The notes: a model not told the origin generated them from the sequence alone. A stretch of DNA of 64,000 nt from Nitratireductor kimnyeongensis (GCF_019891395.1 NZ_CP078143.1:2617001-2681000), one strand, 5' to 3'. Shown: positions 1 through 8,478, counted from the first letter of the stretch. Numbers and translations: made by a program.

Positions 1-122
1 ACCCGGCATCTATCGCCGCAGAAAAAGTGAGGGTGTGAAAAGTGGGAGACAAAGTGATGTCACCGAGGCGCTTCTAGCCAGTGCGGCTTGACGCATTGAT
101 CATCGAGGTATAGTCAGGGTTC

Positions 123-542
123 ATGGCCCGCGCTTCGACATCACTTCGTCCTGTCTCCCGCCCAGCACCCGATTACACCGATCCGGCGTATTGGCAGGGA
201 ACTATCAAGATGTCGCTGTCCAAGTTCTTCGTTTTGAGTGTGCTCCATCACAAGCCGATGCATGGATACGAGGTGGTCCAGGCCGTCGAGAAAACAACCA
301 ACGGCTGCTGCAGCCCCACCGAGGGCACGGTTTATCCCATGCTCAATGAGTTCGAAGCGGGAGGATATCTCTCCTCCAAGCGCGAGACTGTTCAGGGCAG
401 GGAGCGGAAGATCTACAGGTTGACCGATAAGGGGCGCTTGGCGTTCCAGACCGCTGTCGCAGCCTGGCTTGAGGCGACTGACTGCATCCTTGCCGGCAAG
501 GCCTCCGCCGATGCCTTGAACCGCTCACAGGGACGCTCGTGA
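123..542 (+). CDS. PadR-family transcriptional regulator (possible metalloid sensor)
   Basis: PadR-type winged-helix DNA-binding protein, 139 aa. The core runs from about residue 30 ([20 protein letters not shown]) through the recognition segment ([19 protein letters not shown]) to the wing ([14 protein letters not shown]). It has three cysteines: an adjacent pair C62-C63 just before the recognition helix and C121 near the C-terminus. It lies about 115 nt before arsH on the same strand, so control of arsH is the obvious inference, and the Cys pair could bind trivalent arsenic; neither is shown. An in-frame ATG at 210 would give a shorter form starting at the conserved core. A preceding AGGG supports 123 only weakly. 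Confidence 0.85.
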   Translation: MARASTSLRPVSRPAPDYTDPAYWQGTIKMSLSKFFVLSVLHHKPMHGYEVVQAVEKTTNGCCSPTEGTVYPMLNEFEAGGYLSSKRETVQGRERKIYRLTDKGRLAFQTAVAAWLEATDCILAGKASADALNRSQGRS

Positions 543-657
543 TCCCTATGAAGCGGTGTTTTTTTGCAAATATACATCGCCCATCGAGGCATCGACAATC
601 GATGTCTTGGAAGGTGCCCTCCCTCTGTCGTTAAACTCCGTTGAAAGATTACTATCA

Positions 658-1425
658 ATGAGACTTCGCACGCTTCCCGACCCCGATTCACTCCCGGCGC
701 TCGATTGCGAGCATGCCTTTGAAAGACCTGCGAGTGGACTCCCGGGAGAACTGAATCACCCGCCCCGCATTCTGCTGCTCTACGGGTCGCTACGCGATCG
801 TTCCTACTCCCGCCTCGCCGTGGAGGAAGCCGCGCGCCTCGTGCGCTTCTTCGGCGGTGAAGCGCGGATCTTCGATCCGTCCGATCTCCCCCTGCCGGAC
901 CAGGTGAAGGGGGATGACCATCCGGCGGTGCGCGAGTTGCGCGAACTCGCGATGTGGTCGGAGGGGCAGATCTGGTGCAGTCCTGAAAGACACGGGCAGA
1001 TCACCGGTGTCATGAAAGCGCAGATCGATCACCTGCCGCTCAAGATGGGCGGCATGCGGCCCACCCAGGGGCGAACTCTCGCTGTCATGCAGGTTTCGGG
1101 CGGATCGCAATCCTTCAACGCCGTGAACACTTTGCGTCTACTCGGCAGATGGATGCGAATGTTCACCATTCCCAATCAGTCGAGTGTGGCGAAGGCCTTT
1201 CAGGAGTTTGATGAAAATGGAAGGATGCGTCCTTCCAGCTATTACGAACGCATCGTCGATGTGGTCGAGGAACTGATGCGTTTCACGATTTTGCTGCGAC
1301 CGCATGTCGATCTTCTGACTGATCGCTATTCGGAGCGCAAGCAGAGTGGGCGGACGCCAGTTGATACAAAACATGATCTTTCGGCCATTGCCGTAGCCTC
1401 GCAGATAAGAAAGACCGCAAGTTGA
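658..1425 (+). CDS. arsH: ArsH, NADPH-dependent FMN reductase / organoarsenical oxidase
   Basis: Flavodoxin-fold ArsH, 255 aa from this start. The family oxidises trivalent organoarsenicals and reduces flavins or quinones with NADPH. The FMN-phosphate loop is visible ([14 protein letters not shown], about residues 41-54), then the [16 protein letters not shown] region and the [20 protein letters not shown] block typical of ArsH. The frame is open to an ATG at 556, but that extension is unlike the family, whereas the start at 658 (preceded by GAAAGA) gives the usual N-terminus and length. No arsR, arsC or arsB is present here; other ars genes could lie left of the window. Confidence 0.93.
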   Translation: MRLRTLPDPDSLPALDCEHAFERPASGLPGELNHPPRILLLYGSLRDRSYSRLAVEEAARLVRFFGGEARIFDPSDLPLPDQVKGDDHPAVRELRELAMWSEGQIWCSPERHGQITGVMKAQIDHLPLKMGGMRPTQGRTLAVMQVSGGSQSFNAVNTLRLLGRWMRMFTIPNQSSVAKAFQEFDENGRMRPSSYYERIVDVVEELMRFTILLRPHVDLLTDRYSERKQSGRTPVDTKHDLSAIAVASQIRKTAS

Positions 1426-1575
1426 CAGATCGAAGGGGGAGGGGGGACTGTTCGTCGCCCTGCCAGGCTTGTCTACACGCTTGGTTATCCGTTACGCCTG
1501 CGGCCAGGGTGTTGTGAATCCCAGCAACACATGGCGAGCGGATTAATTGGCATGAACGCGTCAGAGGGCCCGCAT

Positions 1576-2514
1576 ATGCGCGGGCAGGAGAGATCGGACA
1601 ATGGCCGTGGACGGCGCGTCGACATTGGCGGATACAGTCTGAACAGTCTCCGTCTCCTTGCAGACCGGCCAGACCTCCCGCCGCTCGTTTTCATTCATGG
1701 AGCGAGCACGAGCCTGCTCGACCCACTCTATGCTTTTCGTTCGGCGCTGGAGGGGCGAGCGCATCTCCTGTTTATCGATCGGCCCGGCCATGGTCTGTCC
1801 GATCGTGGTCCGGGTAAAAACATTCTGCCGGATGCTCAGGGTGGTGCGATCGCAAGGGTGATGGAAGCGCGAGGCATCGACAGGGCCATCATTATCGGCC
1901 ACTCCTATGGCGGTGCGGTTGCCGCCGCCATGGCGCTCGATCATCCGGAGAGGGTCATTGGTACACTGTTCCTCGCGCCAGCTCTCTATCCATGGCCCGG
2001 AGGTGTCGCCTGGTACTACAATGTTGCCAGGACCCGCATGCTCGGCGCCGCATTCTGCCGGCTTGTCGTACCATGGGCGGGGCGTCTTGCGGTGAAGGCC
2101 GCAGCGCGAGGCGTCTTCTCGCCCGATCCGATGCCGGACGATTACCTGGAAGCGACACGCGCGCTCGAGGCGGTCGCGCCAGCAGCCTTTCGTCACAATG
2201 CGCGCGAGATCAGTGCGCTTCTGGCTTGGACGGAGCGTACCTATCCTCGCTACAGGGCCATTGAGACGCCTTCAGTCATCATCACAGGGACGAAGGACGA
2301 TATTGTCTCGCCGGCACTTCATTCGCATCGTCTTGCCCGGGAGCTGCCGCACGCCGAACTCATCGCTGTGGACGGCCTCGGTCACAAGCCGGATGTCCAT
2401 GCGACCGATCTGGCAGTTGCCGCCATTGAGAAATTGGCGCGGGGCACCCGCGGCCAGCACATCGGCAAACATCTGCAAGGAGGCGTGGCAAAGAAAAGGC
2501 CCGTCACCGATTAG
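1576..2514 (+). CDS. alpha/beta-hydrolase fold protein
   Basis: 312-aa hydrolase with the nucleophile elbow GHSYGG (Ser), an acid in TGTKDD and a catalytic His in GLGHKPDVH, plus the oxyanion segment VFIHGAS. This is a complete catalytic triad in normal order. A cap region rich in aromatics (YPWPGGVAWYY) sits between strands 6 and 7. Substrate unknown; close families include epoxide hydrolases, haloalkane dehalogenases and lipolytic esterases. ATG 1576 is preceded by AGAGGG with a 7-nt spacer; ATGs at 1552 and 1531 are longer alternatives with poorer sites. The stop codon lies inside the terminator hairpin shared with the convergent PTS operon. Confidence 0.85.
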   Translation: MRGQERSDNGRGRRVDIGGYSLNSLRLLADRPDLPPLVFIHGASTSLLDPLYAFRSALEGRAHLLFIDRPGHGLSDRGPGKNILPDAQGGAIARVMEARGIDRAIIIGHSYGGAVAAAMALDHPERVIGTLFLAPALYPWPGGVAWYYNVARTRMLGAAFCRLVVPWAGRLAVKAAARGVFSPDPMPDDYLEATRALEAVAPAAFRHNAREISALLAWTERTYPRYRAIETPSVIITGTKDDIVSPALHSHRLARELPHAELIAVDGLGHKPDVHATDLAVAAIEKLARGTRGQHIGKHLQGGVAKKRPVTD

Positions 2515-2525
2515 GCAACGGGCCT
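2497..2525 (-). terminator. Rho-independent terminator of the PTS operon
   Basis: An 8-bp perfect stem (AGGCCCGT / ACGGGCCT) with a 13-nt loop. Read on the minus strand it is followed by TTTTCTTT, as expected for termination of the leftward PTS transcript. It overlaps the last codons of the convergent hydrolase gene. Confidence 0.75.
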
Positions 2526-2552
2526 CGATATTGCTGTCTGGCAAACCGCGTC

Positions 2553-2837
2553 TTACTTGCGCAGTTCTGCCTCGATCTTGTCGAGCGCTTCGGTCTTGCC
2601 CATGCCGGTCAGGAAAGCGAGCGTCACAATGGACGGCACGCTAAGATCCGACGGCAGCTGCGTGGTCGAAACGATCAGATCCACGCCATTCAGTTCAGAG
2701 CGCACTTCGGTGGCTTTGCACTGGCGGGAATCGATGGTGATGCCGCGCTCCTTCATAGCCTCGGTTACCGCATTGGCAACCACGGTCGAGGTGGCAATAC
2801 CGGTGCCGCAGGCAAACAGGACGGTCTTCTTGCTCAT
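2553..2837 (-). CDS. gatB: PTS system EIIB component, galactitol/lactose type
   Basis: 94-aa EIIB of the galactitol (Gat) class. It carries phosphate from EIIA to the sugar bound in EIIC. The phospho-cysteine is visible at the N-terminus (LFACGTGIATST), followed by a Rossmann-like domain ending in a C-terminal helix. It is the last gene of a three-gene leftward unit (IIC, IIA, IIB), 24 nt after the IIA gene. Galactitol as substrate is only the family default; no galactitol catabolic gene lies nearby. Confidence 0.88.
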   Translation of the reverse strand: MSKKTVLFACGTGIATSTVVANAVTEAMKERGITIDSRQCKATEVRSELNGVDLIVSTTQLPSDLSVPSIVTLAFLTGMGKTEALDKIEAELRK

Positions 2838-2861
2838 AGGTTTCTCCCGATCAATTGGGCA

Positions 2862-3323
2862 TTATTTCAGAACCGCAGCGACATCATCAAGCGACGATGC
2901 CTGCATGAGGCCGGAAATTGCTTCCTCGCTCTGAATGGTCGCCATGATTTCCTGCAGCATTTCGATCTGACGGTCCTTGTCATTGAGCGCCATCAGAAAG
3001 ACGAGGCCGACTTCGACTGCCTCATCCGGATCTTCCATGTTTGCGAAGGTCACCGGATTCTTGAGCGTGGCAAGCGCGATGCCGGGCTTCACGACATGAT
3101 CCGGGTCCGTATGCGGCACCGCAACGTTTACCGCGTGGCCGAGCGGAAGACCGGTCGGCATCGTGGCCTCACGGGCAAGAACCGCCTCAGCGAAACTGTC
3201 TTTCACGTAGCCGGCTGCCTTGAGCTTGTCGGCAAGCAGTCGGATGACAGCCTCACGGCTATCAGTATCGACCCCGAGGACAATCGCCTCGGGATCGATG
3301 TGGTTCATAAGGGCTTCAGCCAT
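2862..3323 (-). CDS. gatA: PTS system EIIA component (fructose/galactitol family)
   Basis: 153-aa single-domain EIIA of the PTS_EIIA_2 family. The phosphorylated His lies in VAVPHTDPDHV around residue 90, preceded by the usual EAVLAREATMPTGLPLGHAV block. It receives phosphate from HPr and passes it to EIIB. It lies 12 nt downstream of the EIIC gene, so it is probably co-transcribed. A sugar-PTS EIIA can easily be mistaken for PtsN (EIIA-Ntr), but adjacency to EIIB and EIIC and the lack of rpoN or hpf argue for a transport role. Confidence 0.88.
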   Translation of the reverse strand: MAEALMNHIDPEAIVLGVDTDSREAVIRLLADKLKAAGYVKDSFAEAVLAREATMPTGLPLGHAVNVAVPHTDPDHVVKPGIALATLKNPVTFANMEDPDEAVEVGLVFLMALNDKDRQIEMLQEIMATIQSEEAISGLMQASSLDDVAAVLK

Positions 3324-3335
3324 TCACTAACCTAT

Positions 3336-4745
3336 TCAGCCTTGTTGTGCAGTGGTTTCGTCGTCTTCCGCACCCGCTGCCCGTTCCCAGGCCAGCGTGT
3401 TGCGGCGATAGAGCCAGAAGCAGGCCGCGATGATGGCGGCGAGCACGCCCAGCCCGGCAGCGCCAAGGTTCCGGATTGCTGCGATGACCACATAGGAAAT
3501 CCACAGGAAACCGTCGACCACCGAAGTGATCTGAACCGCGTTCTCAGGCATTTCGAAGCCCGAATCGACGGCAGCGCTGGTGAACAGAGGTGCGAGAGCG
3601 TTGGCGACGTAGAAGCCAGCGGCGAGTGTCACCGTGCCGACAATCACCATGCGGAAAACGTTGCCGCGCAGAAGCGGTGCCGCCATCGCAACGATGAACG
3701 GAATGACCGCCAGGTCAGCGAACAGGATCACGCGGTTGCCCGGCAGAACGACCGACAGGATGATGGCGATCGGCACCAGAATCAGCGACGCGGAAATGGC
3801 CGCCGGATGGCCGATCAGGATAGCTGAATCGAGACCAACCAGAAGCTCCCGGTCGCCGGTGCGCTTACGCACGAATTCCTGCGCTGCTTCCGACACCGGC
3901 AGTAGGCCTTCCATGAGGATTTTCACCATGCGCGGCAGGAGCAGCATCACGGCAGCGAGCGTCATGCCTGTCTGGAGAACCTTGGACAAGACCACGCCGA
4001 AATCGCCGGCATTGTAATAAGCGATGACACCAAGTACCAAGCCGATCACGAGACCGAGGATCACCGGCTCACCGAACACGCCAAACCGGCGCTCGATGGT
4101 TTCGGTAGAGATATTGATCTTGTTAATGCCGGGAATGCGCTCGATGATCCAGTTGACCACAATGGCGATTGGCAGGATCTGTGCCGACGCCAGATGCGGG
4201 ACCGAGACGCCCGGAATGCCATAGAATTTCTGGACGGCACGGGCCGACCAATCGGCAAACAGCAGCGAAAGAGCAGCCATCAGAGCTGCGACGACGAGGC
4301 CGTAAGCGAGGCTGCCTGTGGCTGCCACGGCCAGCGAACCGATAAAGGCGAAGTGCCAGAAGTTCCAGACGTCGACGTTGAGTGTTCGGGTCATGCGCGT
4401 CAGAAGAAGCGCGATGTTCACGGCAATGCCGATTGGAATGACCCACAGGCCCACCGACGATCCAAAAGCGATCGCTGCGGCCGATGGCCAGCCCACGTCG
4501 ACGATGTCGCGCTCAATGCCCGTGTTTGTGACGATGGCCTGCGCCACGTCGCCGATGGAACCGAGCATCAGGCCCAGAACCAGATTGATACCGATGAATG
4601 CCACGCCGATGGTGACGGCGGCACGGAATGCCTTGCCGATCTTGGCCCCCAGCACTGCGGCAATGACAAAAATGACGATGGGCAACAGAACCGTTGCGCC
4701 AAGCGTATCGACGGCCGCTTTGAGGCCGCTCAGGAATGTGTCCAT
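3336..4745 (-). CDS. gatC: PTS system EIIC component, galactitol (GatC) family permease
   Basis: 469-aa polytopic membrane permease, hydrophobic almost throughout, with about ten or more predicted helices. The N-terminal segment DTFLSGLKAAVDTLGATVLLP and the later region around VPHLASAQILPIAIVVNWII match the SgaT/GatC superfamily rather than the glucose superfamily. It would translocate and phosphorylate a polyol or pentitol-like substrate together with the two following genes. The C-terminus (about residues 420-469) adds a helix and an acidic tail (GAEDDETTAQQG). First gene of the operon; its promoter must lie in 4746-5100. Confidence 0.87.
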   Translation of the reverse strand: MDTFLSGLKAAVDTLGATVLLPIVIFVIAAVLGAKIGKAFRAAVTIGVAFIGINLVLGLMLGSIGDVAQAIVTNTGIERDIVDVGWPSAAAIAFGSSVGLWVIPIGIAVNIALLLTRMTRTLNVDVWNFWHFAFIGSLAVAATGSLAYGLVVAALMAALSLLFADWSARAVQKFYGIPGVSVPHLASAQILPIAIVVNWIIERIPGINKINISTETIERRFGVFGEPVILGLVIGLVLGVIAYYNAGDFGVVLSKVLQTGMTLAAVMLLLPRMVKILMEGLLPVSEAAQEFVRKRTGDRELLVGLDSAILIGHPAAISASLILVPIAIILSVVLPGNRVILFADLAVIPFIVAMAAPLLRGNVFRMVIVGTVTLAAGFYVANALAPLFTSAAVDSGFEMPENAVQITSVVDGFLWISYVVIAAIRNLGAAGLGVLAAIIAACFWLYRRNTLAWERAAGAEDDETTAQQG

Positions 4746-5215
4746 TTTCCTCCCCCTGAATTCCTGTTCCGAACCATTCGCGATTAGAACATTTGTTTCT
4801 CAAAATAGACGTAAGTTTATGGCTTGCGAGCACTTGGCTGTCAATCGGCGAATACATCGGAAAAATGCGTCACGGAGCGGAAAAATGCGCTTCCTGATTT
4901 CCCCATAAGCGCGGTTTCCTCGACACTGCAACCATAAGACGAAAGAAGGCGGACGGGGCAAATGGTGCTCTCTGATCAAAACACATCCATGCCGATCCCT
5001 CATGTCGGCGCAACCGCGTCCCCGCCTTAACGCGAAGAACAGGAACACGCTTCACGCACACAGTGAAGCGACCGCCAAAGCCGGCCCTCCCGCCCCCCGG
5101 GTCGGCTTTCTCCCAAAGCCTTGCCTCACTTCCTGGAAGTGTAGGTGAGGCTTTGGGACCCTCCATGCAATGGCCCAGTTGTTTTGCGTGACGTGCCGAA
5201 CTCGTCGGAAAAGCC
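4746..5215. other. intergenic region upstream of the PTS operon
   Basis: No convincing gene. The part nearest the PTS start (about 4785-4815) is AT-richer than its surroundings and holds an imperfect palindrome (GAACATTTGTTTC), the sort of place a sugar-responsive repressor would bind, but I cannot name one. The right half contains the large hairpin at 5111-5158. ORFs running leftward here have shadow-like composition. Confidence 0.5.
5111..5158. repeat. long imperfect inverted repeat (hairpin)
   Basis: The arms begin and end with TCCCAAAGCC / GGCTTTGGGA (10 bp perfect), and the inner parts pair again through CACTTCC / GGAAGTG with a bulge between. The whole 48-nt element could form one long hairpin. 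It is not followed by a T-run on either strand, so it is not a standard terminator. It sits about 60 nt before a small ORF at 5216. Confidence 0.6.
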
Positions 5216-5425
5216 GTGCCCGCAAAACCGCTGATCGACCGCGATACTATTTTCCTTCTGCTCAACGAGATGGCCGAGCTCGGATACTCGAGTGCGGAAG
5301 TCGACATCATGTTGGTGCGGCAGGGGGCGGTGGATCTGGATATTCTCCAGGAATGCAAGAGAGAACACCCGGCCTTCAACTGGGCCTTTCGAAAGAAGCG
5401 CTGGCTTTTGCGTCTGAAGCGCTGA
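5216..5425 (+). CDS. hypothetical small protein
   Basis: 69-aa ORF with a GTG start preceded by GGAAAA. The product has an acidic-amphipathic first half (LLLNEMAELGYSSAEVDIML) and a basic tail (FRKKRWLLRLKR). I recognise no family. Composition looks more coding-like than the competing frames, and a terminator-like hairpin follows about 130 nt downstream. It could still be a chance ORF. Confidence 0.4.
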   Translation: MPAKPLIDRDTIFLLLNEMAELGYSSAEVDIMLVRQGAVDLDILQECKREHPAFNWAFRKKRWLLRLKR

Positions 5426-5552
5426 GAAGCAAGCGGCGGGCTTTATCATCGATCCATTGGAGTGATGCCTCGCGCGGAAGGAATTCTACCTGAAGCCGAG
5501 ACTTGCCTGTTCTTCAGTTTGAGGATCACCGGGAATGCGCGGTAATAAACAC

Positions 5553-5587
5553 AATGCGGCTGCGCTTTCTGCTGGCGCAACCGCATT
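5553..5587 (+). terminator. stem-loop terminator
   Basis: Two stacked stems (AATGCGG/CCGCATT and TGCGC/GCGCA) with a short loop, followed by CTCTTTT on the plus strand. It fits an end point for transcription from the 5216 ORF and lies just past the stop of the convergent wHTH gene. Confidence 0.55.
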
Positions 5588-5609
5588 CTCTTTTCGTTCC
5601 TGAGGGTAT

Positions 5610-6662
5610 TCAATCCTCGGTGCTGTTTGCTGCCAATGTGGCATCGGTCTGGTATTCGGCAAGAGCCCCTTCGTAACCGAACAGCGCCGCAGCCACCGTG
5701 GCTGCCGTCGTTTCCGCCAGCGCCGCCTTTATTGCTGGCCTGAAGGTCTCTTTCACAAGAGATGAGACCTGCACCTCACGAGAGGCGGAATTGAGCAAGT
5801 GCCAATAGACTCGCACCTCATCGGCCTCCACCTGAACGCTGGTCAGAAGCTCAAATACATCGCTTTCCGGTCCATACATTGTCCTGACTCGAGAGGCCAC
5901 GGCTTCGAGCTTTTCATGCGGGCGCACGCCGACGGAGCGGATGGCCCTTTCCCGGCCGACGTTCAGCCAAAGCGCATCGTTGAGCATTTCCGCGAACTGA
6001 TTGGCATCGACATTTGCCTGGCTGGTTCTCGCAGTGTCGAGTACGAGCACCGCAGACGTTCCTCGATTGGAGCGGGTTGGAAGATCCAGCCAGAATGGTG
6101 TCGACAATGATATCAACAGGGCAAAAGCGGTCGCCAGACCTGCTCCCGCGACCATGGCGCGCCATTTCGAAAAGTGCCGCGACGCCAATACCGCGAACAC
6201 GTTCGTTGGTCCGCGTTTTTCAAAGACGGGAACGTACGCACCAAGCGGTATGGAGATATGAATAGGATCCACTTTGCCTGGGCCTGCATAGTAATCACGC
6301 AGAGATTTCCGCAATTGTCCCGCAGCGATTCGAACAATGGGGTCCACTGTCGCATCGAAACTGGCATCTCTGCCGAAAACGTCCACGGCAATCGTGAACG
6401 CTTTGATCCGGTCGGCGCGCCCTGCGAGCGTTTCCTCCACCACAAAGCGCAGGAAGCGTCTGTTGCGATCCGATGCGCGGAATTCCGAATTCCGAAGAAG
6501 CGCCTCCAGAACGGTGGCTTTTTCGTTTGCTGTCCCGTCCTCTCCTCGCAATGTGAGCGCCGGCTCCTCCTTTTCTTCCTGTTTCGCGACCCCGGTCCTG
6601 TATGTTTCAGCTTGGTATTTCTGCAACATTCTCTCTCGCTTTTCGCAAGTTTGGAGCGCCAT
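5610..6662 (-). CDS. membrane-anchored winged-helix protein (N-terminal domain of adenylate cyclase/TolB-like proteins)
   Basis: About 350 aa from the chosen start. Residues about 50-150 form a domain found at the N-terminus of many rhizobial adenylate cyclases and TolB-like proteins (LLRNSEFRASDRNRRFLRFV; VDPIVRIAAGQLRKSLRDYY; ISIPLGAYVPVFE). One transmembrane helix follows (AGLATAFALLISLSTPFWL). The remaining ~180 residues are presumably periplasmic and resemble the TolB-like sensor part; no cyclase or TPR domain is present. The frame is open to 6872, but the first 70 residues look non-coding. ATG 6662 or ATG 6629 (after AGCGAGAGAGA) are likelier starts. Function unknown; a one-component membrane regulator is a reasonable inference. 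Confidence 0.7.
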   Translation of the reverse strand: MALQTCEKRERMLQKYQAETYRTGVAKQEEKEEPALTLRGEDGTANEKATVLEALLRNSEFRASDRNRRFLRFVVEETLAGRADRIKAFTIAVDVFGRDASFDATVDPIVRIAAGQLRKSLRDYYAGPGKVDPIHISIPLGAYVPVFEKRGPTNVFAVLASRHFSKWRAMVAGAGLATAFALLISLSTPFWLDLPTRSNRGTSAVLVLDTARTSQANVDANQFAEMLNDALWLNVGRERAIRSVGVRPHEKLEAVASRVRTMYGPESDVFELLTSVQVEADEVRVYWHLLNSASREVQVSSLVKETFRPAIKAALAETTAATVAAALFGYEGALAEYQTDATLAANSTED

Positions 6663-7801
6663 GGGCTCAACTGACGTGTGAGCTCGCGACTCTCCCCAAT
6701 CTGTGTCTTCGTCGTGTACGCAACAGGAGCGCCAGTCGGTCCCTGGGCAAAAGACAGGCAGCACCGGAAAACGGATACCGCCGTCGGAAAGCGGAGTTAT
6801 AGCGCCGTAATTGCAGGCGCGTTCCGCAAGGGCCGATGGCTTTGGCTCGAACAGACAGTACAAGGAACGCAAAACGGATTAGATTTTTCTGAGACGATAC
6901 GGTTATCGACTACACCCCAAAAAAACATTCAGTTCGGCTTATGAACAAGTAAGCCCCGGGCTGCCGATCGGCGTCGAAAAACTTTTGAACGCCGCTGAGC
7001 CCGGCATGCCAGGGCAACGGCCTTACCTGTAGAATGAGAGTGTCCAGGAAAGCGTCGTCAAGTAACGGACGCTGTCGTTAACGAGCAGACGGTGAGGCGG
7101 CGATAGAGGGACACTGCGACCGCTCGCGGCGGGGGATGCGCCATGGCTCTCCAATTTCACGACTGGACGTCGGGCCGTCCCTTCGCCACTGAAGGGGCGC
7201 TCTCGACGTCAGTCCGGCCCCTATAGGCCGTCGGAAGGCTGGCAGATATCGACTTCCGTTGGGCGGCGCTCAAGGCTGTAGTAGAGCGTCATGGAGCCGA
7301 TCGAGGCAGTTCCCGGCTTTTCTCAGCTGGGCTCTGCTCGTCGTAAAGGAGTGCGTTGTCGGACCACCTGAACGAACGCGTTATCAGCTTCATTCTGCGA
7401 AGGAGTTCGCAAACAGCGGTGGGCAAACCACTGCGGCGCCCCGGCAGGTTGAACGTGAACGAGGATCGCGCCGGTCAACAAGCGCGAACATAGAGCCAGA
7501 CAGTTGAGCTTTGGATACTCACGATCCCGACAATGGCGCGATGGTCGAGCCCGCCCGGATATCGGTTGCCGGTGATACGGCGCCGTCGGGCGCAATCTCA
7601 ACATCCTTTTTCGTGAGCGCCGATAGCCAACAAGGCGCTTCTCATCAGCAGCGCGTCTTTTAGCCATGTGCCGCACGAAACCGGCTGCGAAACCAGCCTT
7701 CCGACGCGGAAGAATCCCTTTCAGTTCGGGAGCTCGGCTCTGTTGAGCCAACCACCTCGACGCCAAAGCCCTTCGATAGCCGGGCGTGTTCCAAGGCGAT
7801 C
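6663..7801. other. gene-poor region, about 1.1 kb
   Basis: No ORF here has convincing coding character; the longest (a leftward frame over 7323-7874) is rich in Arg, Pro and Ala and runs across the tetR promoter. An imperfect inverted repeat lies at about 7161-7215. The block could be a decayed accessory segment, a regulatory region or a home for small RNAs. I could not match any part to a known element. Confidence 0.5.
7161..7215. repeat. imperfect inverted repeat in the gene-poor block
   Basis: The left arm (from GACTGGACGTCGG to CCCTTC) and the right arm (from GAAGGGG to GACGTCAGTC) pair over most of about 24 nt, with a small gap and an 8-nt loop (GCCACT region). It could be a folded RNA, a transposon relic or chance. 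No T-run follows on either strand. Confidence 0.4.
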
Positions 7802-7830
7802 TTGACAAGTTACCGTCCGGTAAGTAATCT
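7802..7830 (+). promoter_or_regulatory. tetR promoter with embedded operator
   Basis: A -35 TTGACA (7802-7807) and a -10 TAATCT (7825-7830) are separated by exactly 17 nt. Between them lies a perfect palindrome TTACCG-TC-CGGTAA (7810-7823). A TetR dimer bound there would block RNA polymerase, so autorepression of the following gene is very likely. AGAGGA precedes the tetR start as a ribosome-binding site. Confidence 0.8.
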
Positions 7831-7845
7831 GCTTCAAATAAGAGG

Positions 7846-8478
7846 ATGGAAGCCGTGAAGAACACAGCCATCAAAGATCTGCCTCGATCAGACAGCGACC
7901 GGATCGAGAACGTGCGTCGCGAGATTTTCGAGCGGGCAATCGAGCTCTTCGACAGCTACGGTTTTCGCGGCACATCGATGAACCGCATTGCAGAAGCGTG
8001 CGGGGTCAGCAAGCCGGCGCTCTATCACTACTTCGACAGCAAGTCGCACCTGCTCGACACCTTGTATCAGGACATCATGAGCGACTTTTTCTCGTCGATG
8101 GAAACGCTAGCCCGCAAGGAAAGCGCGCCCCCCACAGAGAAGCTTGGACGCCTGGTAGAGCTCCAGGTGCTTCACAACATTCACAATAGCCGGTTCTTGA
8201 AAATCTTCTGGCGCGAGCGTCACGAGTTTGACGAGGGCGCCCGCCGCTCTCTCGCACAACGCGAGCGCGAATTCGAGGAATGGGTTCGCTCCATCATCAT
8301 CGCGGGCCAGGCCAGTGGCGAGTTTGCTCAAGGCAGCCCCCAGGTTCTGATGCTGAGCGTCTTGGGTACGCTTTCGACCGTCCACCGTTGGTACCAGTAC
8401 GCGAATGCCTCCCCCGAAGAGGTGGCGCGTTCAATTCGCCAGATGGTTCTGACCGGGGTGGCCGAAACAAAACGATAA
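7846..8478 (+). CDS. TetR/AcrR-family transcriptional regulator
   Basis: 210 aa. The N-terminal TetR helix-turn-helix spans about residues 25-70 (REIFERAIELFDSYGFRGTSMNRIAEACGVSKPALYHYF, given here as landmark segments). The C-terminal ligand domain resembles the TetR_C group near acyl-CoA ligase and dehydrogenase operons; the effector is probably an acyl- or aroyl-CoA or free acid (inference). It heads a unidirectional cluster of ten genes; only about 45 nt separate it from the SDR gene, so it may be co-transcribed and autoregulated through the palindrome in its own promoter. Confidence 0.93.
   Translation: MEAVKNTAIKDLPRSDSDRIENVRREIFERAIELFDSYGFRGTSMNRIAEACGVSKPALYHYFDSKSHLLDTLYQDIMSDFFSSMETLARKESAPPTEKLGRLVELQVLHNIHNSRFLKIFWRERHEFDEGARRSLAQREREFEEWVRSIIIAGQASGEFAQGSPQVLMLSVLGTLSTVHRWYQYANASPEEVARSIRQMVLTGVAETKR

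Noticed and set aside
7323..7874. 183-aa leftward ORF overlapping the tetR promoter
   Set aside because: Arg/Pro/Ala-rich composition, no start signal, no family resemblance, and it crosses a near-consensus promoter with an operator.
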